Shown here: positions 8,302-16,001 of the stretch, piece after piece
How positions within the stretch are numbered: position 1 is the first letter of the stretch
How the letters are laid out: every line of letters starts with the position of its first letter
Origin: an uncultured Pelagibacteraceae bacterium
Lineage (GTDB): Bacteria > Pseudomonadota > Alphaproteobacteria > Pelagibacterales > Pelagibacteraceae
Direction of reading: 5' to 3'
NCBI GenBank assembly: GCA_902617895.1
Contig: CACMYJ010000003.1
Span: forward strand, 62,001-126,000
DNA: 64,000 bases
Translations under genes and position numbers: made by a program
The notes under the pieces: model-generated
Databases searched by the model: none
The model's input: the letters and a program-made list of their open reading frames with translations, nothing else
Told to the model about the DNA's origin: nothing

Positions 8302-9171
8302 CTATTTTAAATTGTCAATATCTGAAATATTTGTTAAAGAATTATTAAACTCAGTCATATTTTCTCTTCCCGATATTTTTAAAATTACTAGACCAAAAAT
8401 AATGATTAAAGCTAGAGGTATTGCTGTTATTACGCTTATATATTCAGCAATAATTATTAAATAAATCGCATAAAATGCTATTGATCTAAAAATTACAGCT
8501 GACTTAAATACAGAGATTATTGCTAAAGAATGCTTTATCAAATTTAAAAAGCTCATTTTTGAAGGGCCAAAGTATCTTGTGCCTCTTATTGATGGTGAGT
8601 TAATTAAATTACTTTCAGTTTTTGCTAATGATCCTGAAAAACTACTCCAAGTTGCTTTTTCCTCAATTAATTTTTTAACTATCTGCTTTGAAAGACAAGT
8701 AAAATTTCCAAATTTTATAAATTTGCCTGTAAAAGTGTAGGTAATTATTTTATGTAAAAAATAACAAATTTTAAAAATAATACTTTCTGATCTTTTCACT
8801 CTTTCCCCAACAATTGTACTGTTTGGATTATCCTTAATTTTTTCTAGAAAGTTTCTTATTTCCTCAGGTCTATCTTCTCCATCACCATCCATTGGGATTA
8901 CGTAGTCAAATTGCTCATTTTCTGAGATATGTTTTAGTCCTGCCGCAATGCATCTTGTGTGACCTGTATTATTTCTCATATTTATTAATTTTAGGGATTT
9001 AATATTATTTAAATTTTTTGTTTCTAAGATTTTTTCCTCAGTTGAAGCATCATTCACTACTATTACTGAAAATGTAACTTTAAGTTCAGAAATATTTATG
9101 TCAATTTCTTCAATTAATTTTGTTACAGATTTAAAGTCATTAAAGACTGGTATTAATATTATAATATTCAT
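8302..9171 (-). CDS. GT2 family glycosyltransferase with C-terminal membrane segments
   Basis: A 289-aa protein opening with MNIIILIPVFNDFKSVTKLI, the N-terminal beta strand of GT-A glycosyltransferases. The DxD-like nucleotide-sugar metal site lies in PMDGDGEDRPEE near residue 92. Two hydrophobic segments near residues 210-265 anchor it in the inner membrane, as in DPM1/GtrB/ArnC-type enzymes that load a sugar onto polyprenyl phosphate. Such enzymes often feed a GT-C transferase like the one encoded two genes upstream. The start codon shares one base with the stop of the 41-aa microprotein (TAATG). The donor sugar cannot be inferred. Confidence 0.82.
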   Translation of the reverse strand: MNIIILIPVFNDFKSVTKLIEEIDINISELKVTFSVIVVNDASTEEKILETKNLNNIKSLKLINMRNNTGHTRCIAAGLKHISENEQFDYVIPMDGDGEDRPEEIRNFLEKIKDNPNSTIVGERVKRSESIIFKICYFLHKIITYTFTGKFIKFGNFTCLSKQIVKKLIEEKATWSSFSGSLAKTESNLINSPSIRGTRYFGPSKMSFLNLIKHSLAIISVFKSAVIFRSIAFYAIYLIIIAEYISVITAIPLALIIIFGLVILKISGRENMTEFNNSLTNISDIDNLK

Positions 9172-9296
9172 TAACTGACTGAACCTATTAGTCTAAATAA
9201 AGATGCAAAAAAACCGTATCCTGAAAGTTCAATTAAAACTACAATCCCTATGATGAACAAAAGCCTTTTGTTTTTTTGATTTAATTCAAATTTCAT
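9171..9296 (-). CDS. 41-aa membrane microprotein between two glycosyltransferases (not in ORF track)
   Basis: I do not recognise a family. The ORF is MKFELNQKNKRLLFIIGIVV continuing LIELSGYGFFASLFRLIGSVS. A short polar N-terminus is followed by one hydrophobic segment of roughly 20 residues, so it is probably a single-pass inner-membrane protein with the basic N-terminus in the cytoplasm. Gene structure is the best evidence that it is real. Its ATG overlaps the stop of the upstream GT-C gene in ATGA, and its TAA overlaps the start of the downstream GT2 gene in TAATG. It therefore fills the space between two real genes exactly, in the same coupling style as its neighbours. It may be an accessory subunit of either transferase. 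Chance ORFs rarely satisfy both junctions. Confidence 0.65.
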   Translation of the reverse strand: MKFELNQKNKRLLFIIGIVVLIELSGYGFFASLFRLIGSVS

Positions 9297-10588
9297 TTAT
9301 ATTTAATACATTTCATATCTTTATTGCACAATTGAACTTCACTTGAGCTATAAATCCATTTTGGTCTTTCAGAAAGATGGTAAGATATATTTCCTGCAAT
9401 CCATTCATTACCCTTAATATATTTCATTTTTCCAAGATCCTTACCTTCGGTTTCATAAAAAACTTTAGCCTGCTGAGCTAACTTTTTACCGTCAAAATCA
9501 GTTCTTTTATCATTTTGACTAATTGAAACATAAGAATACAAAATTGGAGATAATAAGAATAATATCAAAAAGATTGAAGAAAATGCTTTCATTTTTTCAA
9601 AATTAATTTCTGACTTCAAAATATAAACAAATAACAAGCCAAAGCTTATATAAAATGGCGTCATCCACATAGTTCTAATTTTTACACCCATAGTAAATGA
9701 TGTAAGAAAAATAAAAAAAATTGGAATTAAATTAATTGACAATAAAAACAAAAGTTTTTCGTCATTTAAATTAATATTTATTTTAAATTTTTTAACTAAA
9801 ACAAAAATCATTAGTAAAAACGGCAATAATATAGCAATTTGCTTAACTAAAAATATCGTAGGATGTTTTATGTGGTTTAAAATACTTGCTTCTTCTGATC
9901 CAGTTCTGAGAAGTCCATAAGTAATAGTTACATAATTATTCTCAGTTAACCAAATAATGTGTGGTAATAAAATAATAATAAAAGGAACGAAAGAAACTAG
10001 ACACTTTAAATTTAGTCTTTTGGTATAAATCATATAAATTAAAAGTACATCTATTGCTAAACCTAAATAGACAAATAAATACTTAGATAGAAACCCAAGT
10101 CCAGCAAATATACCGAGTAATAACCAATCTAATATTTTATTATTCTTAATTCCTCTCCATAAATAAAAAACCGAAAGAGACCAAAAAGGAATTAAACAAA
10201 CATTTACGTTAAATTCAGGTGTAGTGAAGTTATAGAAGTATATTCCTTCCAATAATAAAACAGATAGTAAACAATAAATTTTGTTATCAAAAAAATCTTC
10301 GGCTAGCTTAAAAACTACAAGGAACGAAACTACGATACAGATTTGACTTAACAAATAATAAGCCCAGTTTTGAGGTCCAAAGATTTGGTAAAATATTTCA
10401 GGTAAAAATGCACTCATTGGCGGATGCTTATTAAATCCCCAATCTAAATTACTACCCCATGCTAAGGCCTCTATAGTATCAAGTGGTAAATTATTATTTG
10501 TTAAACTTGGAACCAATGTCCAGATGAATAAGTGAGCTGAAATAAAAATATAAAATAAATTACTTATATTTTTTTTATAAATAGCCAT
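9293..10588 (-). CDS. GT-C type membrane glycosyltransferase (ArnT/PMT, GT39/GT83-like)
   Basis: About 431 aa from the ATG at 10588; the ORF-track start at 10606 is a TTG. The protein is highly hydrophobic with roughly ten transmembrane segments. Its first loop carries DTIEALAWGSNLDWGFNKHP followed by P, the acidic residue plus KHPP motif seen in ArnT and protein mannosyltransferases. Members transfer a sugar from a polyprenyl-phosphate donor to lipid A, protein or another envelope acceptor on the periplasmic side. It heads the operon that includes the GT2 enzyme likely to make such a donor. Acceptor and sugar are unknown. Confidence 0.8.
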   Translation of the reverse strand: MAIYKKNISNLFYIFISAHLFIWTLVPSLTNNNLPLDTIEALAWGSNLDWGFNKHPPMSAFLPEIFYQIFGPQNWAYYLLSQICIVVSFLVVFKLAEDFFDNKIYCLLSVLLLEGIYFYNFTTPEFNVNVCLIPFWSLSVFYLWRGIKNNKILDWLLLGIFAGLGFLSKYLFVYLGLAIDVLLIYMIYTKRLNLKCLVSFVPFIIILLPHIIWLTENNYVTITYGLLRTGSEEASILNHIKHPTIFLVKQIAILLPFLLMIFVLVKKFKININLNDEKLLFLLSINLIPIFFIFLTSFTMGVKIRTMWMTPFYISFGLLFVYILKSEINFEKMKAFSSIFLILFLLSPILYSYVSISQNDKRTDFDGKKLAQQAKVFYETEGKDLGKMKYIKGNEWIAGNISYHLSERPKWIYSSSEVQLCNKDMKCIKYK

Positions 10589-10617
10589 TTTTATTAATTT
10601 ATACAATTAATCCATTC

Positions 10618-10645
10618 TTGACACTCAATAAATGATGAATATATT
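10618..10645 (+). promoter_or_regulatory. Predicted sigma-70 promoter of dksA
   Basis: A perfect TTGACA at 10618-10623, a 16-bp spacer and TATATT at 10640-10645 (5 of 6 matches) place transcription start near 10652, about 15 nt before the dksA ATG. This is one of the best matches to a housekeeping promoter in the window. Confidence 0.6.
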
Positions 10646-10666
10646 CTCAAATTCATAAATTTAGAC

Positions 10667-11083
10667 ATGGTAAAGATCTCTAAAAAATATATCCCAAAAG
10701 AAACTGAAAAATACATGTGTGCAAAACATCTTGCGTATTTCAAACAAAAATTAATGGAGTGGAAAATAGATCTTAAGAGAACAAATAATGAAGCAATATT
10801 TAATGCTTCAATGGATGACAATAGTGCGTCAGCGGATATTGTTGATCAAGCAAGCTCCTACACTGAAAAAAATGTAGAAATGAGAGCAATCAATAGACAA
10901 ATAAAATTAATTACTAAAATTGATGGTGCTTTGAAAAAAATTCAAGATGGAACATATGGTTTCTGTGAGGAAACAGCAGAACCAATTGGTCTTAAAAGAT
11001 TAATGGCAAGACCAGTTGCAACTTTATGTATTGCTGCACAAGAAAAGCACGAAAGAGAAGAAAAAGTTTACGCTGATATTTAA
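10667..11083 (+). CDS. dksA: DksA-type RNA polymerase-binding regulator
   Basis: A 138-aa member of the DksA/TraR family. The central coiled coil contains NASMDDNSASADIVDQAS, whose DxxDxA-like tip matches the part of DksA that enters the polymerase secondary channel. The C-terminal globular region reads GFCEETAEPIGLKRLMARP then VATLCIAAQEKHE. Of the four zinc cysteines in E. coli DksA only the first and third are kept; the other two are Thr and Ala, a loss known from many alphaproteobacterial DksA proteins. It should act with ppGpp to tune rRNA and amino-acid promoters. Its stop overlaps the convergent gst stop. Confidence 0.88.
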   Translation: MVKISKKYIPKETEKYMCAKHLAYFKQKLMEWKIDLKRTNNEAIFNASMDDNSASADIVDQASSYTEKNVEMRAINRQIKLITKIDGALKKIQDGTYGFCEETAEPIGLKRLMARPVATLCIAAQEKHEREEKVYADI

Positions 11084-11706
11084 GGGTAATCTATTTCAGC
11101 ATTTTTATTTAATACTTTAAATCCTTTGATAACCGCTGGACGTTTAGCTATATTAACATACCACCTTGATAAACCTTTGAAGTTTTCTAATCCTATGTCA
11201 TGTCTTTTATGTCTTGCAATCCAAGACCATGTTGCGATATCTGCTATTGAATACTCTTTGCCTGCTAAATAATCACTCTTAGAAAGCCTCGCTTCTAAAT
11301 CTTCATAAAGTTTTCTTGTAATCTTGAAATATCTTTCTTCTCCCCATTCACTTTTGCCTTGATGGTAATAATGAAACTGATGATGTTGTCCTATCATCGG
11401 ACCAATCAAACCCATTTGGGCCATTAACCATTGATTTATCTCTAGTCTATTCTCTTCAGGATAAAGCATTTTACTTTTTTCACCTAAATACATCAAAATC
11501 GCACCTGACTCGAAGATTGATTTATTATTTTCGTGATCGGTTATTACTGGAATTTTGTTAAATGGACTGATTTTTTTGAATTCTGCTTTATGTTGTTCAC
11601 CTTCAGATAAATTTATCTTTGTAATTTTATAATCAAGTTTTATTTCTTCAAGCATGATACTAATTTTCCAACCATTCGGAGTATCAGCGGTAAATAGCTC
11701 AATCAC
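11080..11706 (-). CDS. Glutathione S-transferase, Nu-class (YfcG/YghU-like)
   Basis: The 208-aa protein has the thioredoxin-fold N-terminal domain with TADTPNGWKISIMLEE at residues 5-20 and the GSH-binding NKIPVITDHE and IFESGAILMYL segments. An all-helical C-terminal domain follows. The TPNG motif marks the Nu class, whose E. coli members act as glutathione-dependent disulfide-bond reductases and peroxidases rather than classic conjugating enzymes. It is the last gene downstream of the proteorhodopsin, ferredoxin and FNR genes. Its start touches the FNR stop, suggesting a shared message and a redox-protection role, the latter being inference. Confidence 0.85.
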   Translation of the reverse strand: MIELFTADTPNGWKISIMLEEIKLDYKITKINLSEGEQHKAEFKKISPFNKIPVITDHENNKSIFESGAILMYLGEKSKMLYPEENRLEINQWLMAQMGLIGPMIGQHHQFHYYHQGKSEWGEERYFKITRKLYEDLEARLSKSDYLAGKEYSIADIATWSWIARHKRHDIGLENFKGLSRWYVNIAKRPAVIKGFKVLNKNAEIDYP

Positions 11707-12718
11707 TATTTTACACCCAATCTGTCTTTGATAGTATTAGATGCTGTTGTAAATTCAAATCTATATTTTTCGTTAGGTCTTGCGTATTTAAAACAGCCTC
11801 TTGCTGCTAAAGCCCCCTCATGAAACCCTGAAAGTATTAGTTTAAGTTTTCCTGGGTAATTACATATATCGCCAATTGCAAATATACCTTTCTTATTAGT
11901 TTCAAAGTTTTCGGTATTAACTGGGATAGTTTTTTTATCTAAATTAAGCCCCCATTCTGCTATTGGACCAAGTTGCATTATCAAACCAAAGAAACCTAAA
12001 ACATAATCAGCTTTTAATATTTTACTCTCCCCTTCTTCACTCTTAATTTCTACTTCTTCTAAAGATCCATTTCCTTTAACATCTTTAATTGAGTATTTGG
12101 TAAATAAATTAATTATATTTTTTTCACTTAATTCTTTAATTTTTTGAACACTCGCAGGTGCCCCTCTAAACTCATTTCTTCTGTGAATTAGTGAGACCTT
12201 GGAAGTATTAGAAAGTTCTATCGCCCAATCTAGAGCACTATCTCCTCCACCAAATATCGCAACATATTTATCTTTAAAAATAGTTTTGTCTTTAATTGAA
12301 TATAAAACTGAAGTGCCATCAAACTTTTCTGCACTTTTTGTAGGAAACTTTCTTGGCTCAAACGAACCCACACCACCTGCTATCACAACATTAGGTGTAT
12401 GAAATTCTTTTCCATTTGTTGTTTTAACAATCCAGTTTTCATCTTCATTCTTTAGTTCTTGAACTCTGTCATTTAAGTGAAAATTAAAGTTAAATGGTTT
12501 AATTTGTTCTATTAGATTATTTGTAAGCTCTTCTCCAGTACACTTTGGAAGCGCAGGAATATCATAAATTGGTTTATCTGGATAAAGTTCAATACACTGA
12601 CCACCTATTTTATCTAAGTTGTCAACTATTTCACACTTCAATCCAATAATCCCAAGTTGATGAGCGCAAAATAGTCCTGTTGGACCTGCTCCAATAATAA
12701 CAACATCAGTTTTAATCA

Positions 12719-12719
<1 letters not shown>
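11706..12719 (-). CDS. Ferredoxin--NADP+ reductase, thioredoxin-reductase-like type
   Basis: The 337-aa flavoprotein has an FAD-binding GxGxxG (VVIIGAGPTGLFCAHQ) at residues 5-20 and GGQCIELYPDKPIYDIPA near residue 39. The NADPH-binding motif is FGGGDSALDWAIEL near residue 155, with IFAIGDICNYPGK near residue 285. It lacks the CxxC of thioredoxin reductase, which together with GGQCxxLYPDK identifies the YumC-like ferredoxin/flavodoxin-NADP reductases. It should exchange electrons between NADPH and the ferredoxin encoded immediately upstream; the two genes overlap by one base (TAATG). SAR11 genomes keep this pair next to proteorhodopsin and it is often annotated as trxB. Confidence 0.88.
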
Positions 12720-13095
<376 letters not shown>

Positions 13096-13116
13096 ATATT
13101 TCGTAACTAATTGTTA

Positions 13117-13881
13117 CTACGCTCTTCTTGTAGAGTTAGATACTGCACAAGACCAGATAATTAAACCAAATGCGATTTTATTAACAAAGTCTGCTAAGTT
13201 ATAGATAACGTTTAACGCGTTACCATCTATTCCACCTGTTAGGTAACCAAAAATGTAACCTAATGGGTAAATAGCCCAACCTACAGTAACAATCATTCTT
13301 AAAGCTCCAAATGCAGTTACTAAAGATTTATTTCCAGATTTAGCAGCAACTTTTCCTGCTTCTCCTGAAAAGATTTCATAAAGAATGTAAATCCATCCAG
13401 CCATACCGATTATGAAACCTAGTGTAGCGTTAATGAATCCAGCTTCTCCAAGATATCCACCTATTAACATAACTAGTGAACCGATTAAGATTCTCCAGAA
13501 TATGTTTGTGTCAACTTTTCGTACTGCTGAAAGAATTAAGTAAAATTCTACTAGCTGTAGTGGTACAGTAATTAACCAGTCAATGTATCTGTAAACAGTT
13601 GGAGTATCACCTGTTTCGATCCAAACCGCTCTCATATACATATAGTGAATAAATGCTATACCTGTTACTAATCCAGCTACGTTTACTGATTTTCTCCATT
13701 GTGAACTGACGTTAGCCTGTTCCATAAAGAAAAACGCTGTAGCTGCTAACATACCCATTGATATTAACCAAAACGAAATACCTACGAAATCGTCTGTAGC
13801 TAAAAAGGCTGTTGCTGCGTTAGCTGCTGTAGTTGCTCCGAAAAGCACTGCCGCTAATGCTAACATTTTCATTGTCTTCAT
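13117..13881 (-). CDS. Proteorhodopsin, light-driven proton pump, blue-tuned
   Basis: The product is 254 aa from the ATG at 13881, chosen because AGGGAG lies 6 nt upstream; the ORF-track ATG at 13896 has no such signal. A cleavable signal peptide ends around TAANA. Seven helices follow. Key residues can be read by alignment to green proteorhodopsin: His75 in GIAFIHYMYMR, proton acceptor Asp97 in YRYIDW, proton donor Glu108 in QLVEFYLIL, and retinal Schiff-base Lys231 in LADFVNKIAFG. Position 105 is Gln (VPLQ), the blue-absorbing variant typical of clear open-ocean water. It should pump protons out of the cell in light. Retinal synthesis genes are not in this window. Confidence 0.97.
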   Translation of the reverse strand: MKTMKMLALAAVLFGATTAANAATAFLATDDFVGISFWLISMGMLAATAFFFMEQANVSSQWRKSVNVAGLVTGIAFIHYMYMRAVWIETGDTPTVYRYIDWLITVPLQLVEFYLILSAVRKVDTNIFWRILIGSLVMLIGGYLGEAGFINATLGFIIGMAGWIYILYEIFSGEAGKVAAKSGNKSLVTAFGALRMIVTVGWAIYPLGYIFGYLTGGIDGNALNVIYNLADFVNKIAFGLIIWSCAVSNSTRRA

Positions 13882-13887
13882 AAAAAA

Positions 13888-13893
13888 CTCCCT
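13888..13893 (-). promoter_or_regulatory. Shine-Dalgarno of proteorhodopsin
   Basis: AGGGAG stands 6 nt before the ATG at 13881. It is one of the few strong ribosome-binding sites in the window and decides the start, suggesting high translation of this abundant membrane protein. Confidence 0.7.
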
Positions 13894-13911
13894 CATAGTT
13901 AGTTTTTTTAT

Positions 13912-13949
13912 TAGTTTAAATTTAAACTACAGACTAATCTAATGATTAG
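13912..13949. promoter_or_regulatory. Two adjacent palindromes in the proteorhodopsin 5' region
   Basis: TAGTTTAAATTTAAACTA at 13912-13929 is a perfect 18-bp palindrome. Four bases later CTAATC-TAAT-GATTAG forms a 6-bp inverted repeat (13934-13949). Both lie 30-70 bp upstream of the proteorhodopsin start. They could be operators or mRNA structures. No matching -35/-10 pair was convincing in the rest of the 215-bp spacer shared with the divergent acyl-CoA synthetase gene. Confidence 0.4.
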
Positions 13950-14096
13950 CCTAAAGTTAGGGGTTAGATAGCAAAAAAATTTACTTTATTGAAGGGTTTT
14001 TGACCTCTAAAAAGTATTGATTTTACTTACTTTGTAAAATTAAATACAACCTATTACATAAAATCATTAAAAAAGTGAGTCAAAAAACAAATCACT

Positions 14097-15995
14097 ATGA
14101 CAAATTATTTTAATAAAATTTATCAAGAATCTATTCAAAATCCTGAGGAATTTTGGAAAAATGTATCTGATGATGTCTTCTGGTTTAAAAAACCTACTAA
14201 GATTTTAAACAAATCTAATCCTCCATTTTATAAATGGTTTGAAGATGGTGTTACAAACACGTGTTACAACGCTATTGATGTTCATATTGATAAAGGCAAC
14301 GGTGAGAAGATTGCTTTAATTTATGATAGCCCTATAACTAATAGTAAAACAAAGTATACATACAATGAATTAAGAGAAAAAATATCAAAATTCGCAGGAG
14401 CACTTGATAATCAAGGTATTAAAAAAGGTGACAGAGTAATAATTTATATGCCAATGATACCTGAGGCAGTTATAGCAATGCTTGCTTGTGGAAGAATTGG
14501 TGCAATACACTCGGTAGTCTTTGGTGGATTTGCTTCAAATGAATTGGCAAGCAGGATTGATGACAGTAAAGCTAAAATTTTAATCACTGCTTCTTGTGGG
14601 TTTGAGCCAGGAAGAACCGTTGAATACAGACCATTAGTAGATGGAGCATTAAAACTTGCAAAACATAAAGTTGAGAGAGTTATTTTTTTTCAAAGGAAAG
14701 ATCATGAAGTAAAACTCAACTCTCCGCTTGAAATCAGCTGGGAGGAAGCACTTGTTGATGCCAAAAATAAAGATTGTGTTGAGATTGGAGCAAATGAGTT
14801 CGCATATATTTTGTATACCTCAGGCACTACAGGTATTCCAAAGGGTATTGTAAGAGATGTAGGAGGTCATATCGTGGCTCTTAAATGGACTATGAAAAAT
14901 ATTTACAATATCGAAGAAAATGATGTGTGGTGGTCTGCTAGTGATATTGGTTGGATAGTAGGACATTCTTATATCGTTTATGCTCCATTATTCAAAGGAT
15001 GTACTACTGTTTTATTTGAAGGAAAACCTGTTGGAACTCCTGATGCAGGGGTTTTTTGGAGAATAATTTCAGAGTACAAAATTAAATCTTTATTCACAGC
15101 TCCAACAGCATTTAGAGCTATTAAAAAAGAAGACCCAGATGGAAAGTTTTTCTCTAAATATAATTTAAGTTCTTTTAAATCTTTATTCCTGGCTGGAGAA
15201 AGAGCTGATCCAGATACAATAAAATGGGCTGAAAATCTTTTAAATGTTCCCGTAATAGACCACTGGTGGCAAACTGAAACTAGTTGGGCAATAAGTTCAA
15301 ATTGTACTGGGATAGAAATGCAAAAAACTAAGTATGGTTCTGCATGTAAAGCAGTTCCAGGTTATGATGTAAAAATAATTAAACCAGATCATTCAATCGC
15401 AGAACCTAATGAGATGGGTGATATAGTTGTAAAATTACCATTACCACCAGGTACTTTTCCTACGCTTTGGAATGCTGATAAAAGATATGAAGAAAATTAT
15501 ATGAGTAATTATAAGGGTTACTATCAAACTTATGATGCAGGACACATTGATGAAGATGGATATATTTGGATTATGTCACGAACTGATGACATTATAAATG
15601 TTGCTGGTCACAGATTATCGACAGGTGCAATTGAAGAGGTATTATCTGAACATCAATCAGTTGCAGAGTGTGCTGTTCTTGGAATTGCGGACAAATTAAA
15701 AGGACAATTGCCTATTGGTTTAGTTGTTTTAAAATCTGGTGTTGAAAAAGACAATGAAACTATCTCAAAGGAATGTATTAAAATGGTAAGAGATAAAATT
15801 GGACCAGTTGCTGCTTTTAAAGTTGTAATAGTTATAAAAAGATTACCGAAAACAAGATCAGGAAAAATATTGAGAGGAACTATTCGTAAAATTGCCGACA
15901 AGGAAGATTATAAAATGCCAGCAACAATCGATGATCCAGCAATTTTAGAGGAGATTACTCAAAGTTTAATAGAAAATAAAATTCTGATTAAATAA
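14097..15995 (+). CDS. prpE: Propionyl-CoA synthetase (PrpE / ACSS3-type)
   Basis: A 632-aa AMP-forming acyl-CoA synthetase. The A3 motif reads YTSGTTGIPKGIVRDVGG at about residue 240; RDVGG following the Lys is typical of propionyl-CoA synthetases and ACSS3 rather than acetyl-CoA synthetases. SDIGWIVGHSYIVYAPL, FLAGERADPDT and HWWQTETSW follow. The C-terminal domain carries the regulatory lysine in KTRSGKILRGTIRK. It converts propionate (or a similar short acid) with ATP and CoA to the CoA thioester. It is transcribed away from proteorhodopsin and converges on the dihydroorotase gene with 6 nt between stops. Acetate as alternative substrate cannot be excluded. Confidence 0.85.
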   Translation: MTNYFNKIYQESIQNPEEFWKNVSDDVFWFKKPTKILNKSNPPFYKWFEDGVTNTCYNAIDVHIDKGNGEKIALIYDSPITNSKTKYTYNELREKISKFAGALDNQGIKKGDRVIIYMPMIPEAVIAMLACGRIGAIHSVVFGGFASNELASRIDDSKAKILITASCGFEPGRTVEYRPLVDGALKLAKHKVERVIFFQRKDHEVKLNSPLEISWEEALVDAKNKDCVEIGANEFAYILYTSGTTGIPKGIVRDVGGHIVALKWTMKNIYNIEENDVWWSASDIGWIVGHSYIVYAPLFKGCTTVLFEGKPVGTPDAGVFWRIISEYKIKSLFTAPTAFRAIKKEDPDGKFFSKYNLSSFKSLFLAGERADPDTIKWAENLLNVPVIDHWWQTETSWAISSNCTGIEMQKTKYGSACKAVPGYDVKIIKPDHSIAEPNEMGDIVVKLPLPPGTFPTLWNADKRYEENYMSNYKGYYQTYDAGHIDEDGYIWIMSRTDDIINVAGHRLSTGAIEEVLSEHQSVAECAVLGIADKLKGQLPIGLVVLKSGVEKDNETISKECIKMVRDKIGPVAAFKVVIVIKRLPKTRSGKILRGTIRKIADKEDYKMPATIDDPAILEEITQSLIENKILIK

Positions 15996-16001
15996 ATTAG
16001 A

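Noticed and set aside
10594-10821. 75-aa minus-strand ORF opposite dksA
   Set aside because: It is antisense to the dksA coding sequence and its promoter, and has no recognisable family.
14000-14045. TTGACC and TTGATT hexamers as promoters for the acyl-CoA synthetase
   Set aside because: No acceptable -10 hexamer at 15-19 bp from either; the promoter of this gene could not be placed.
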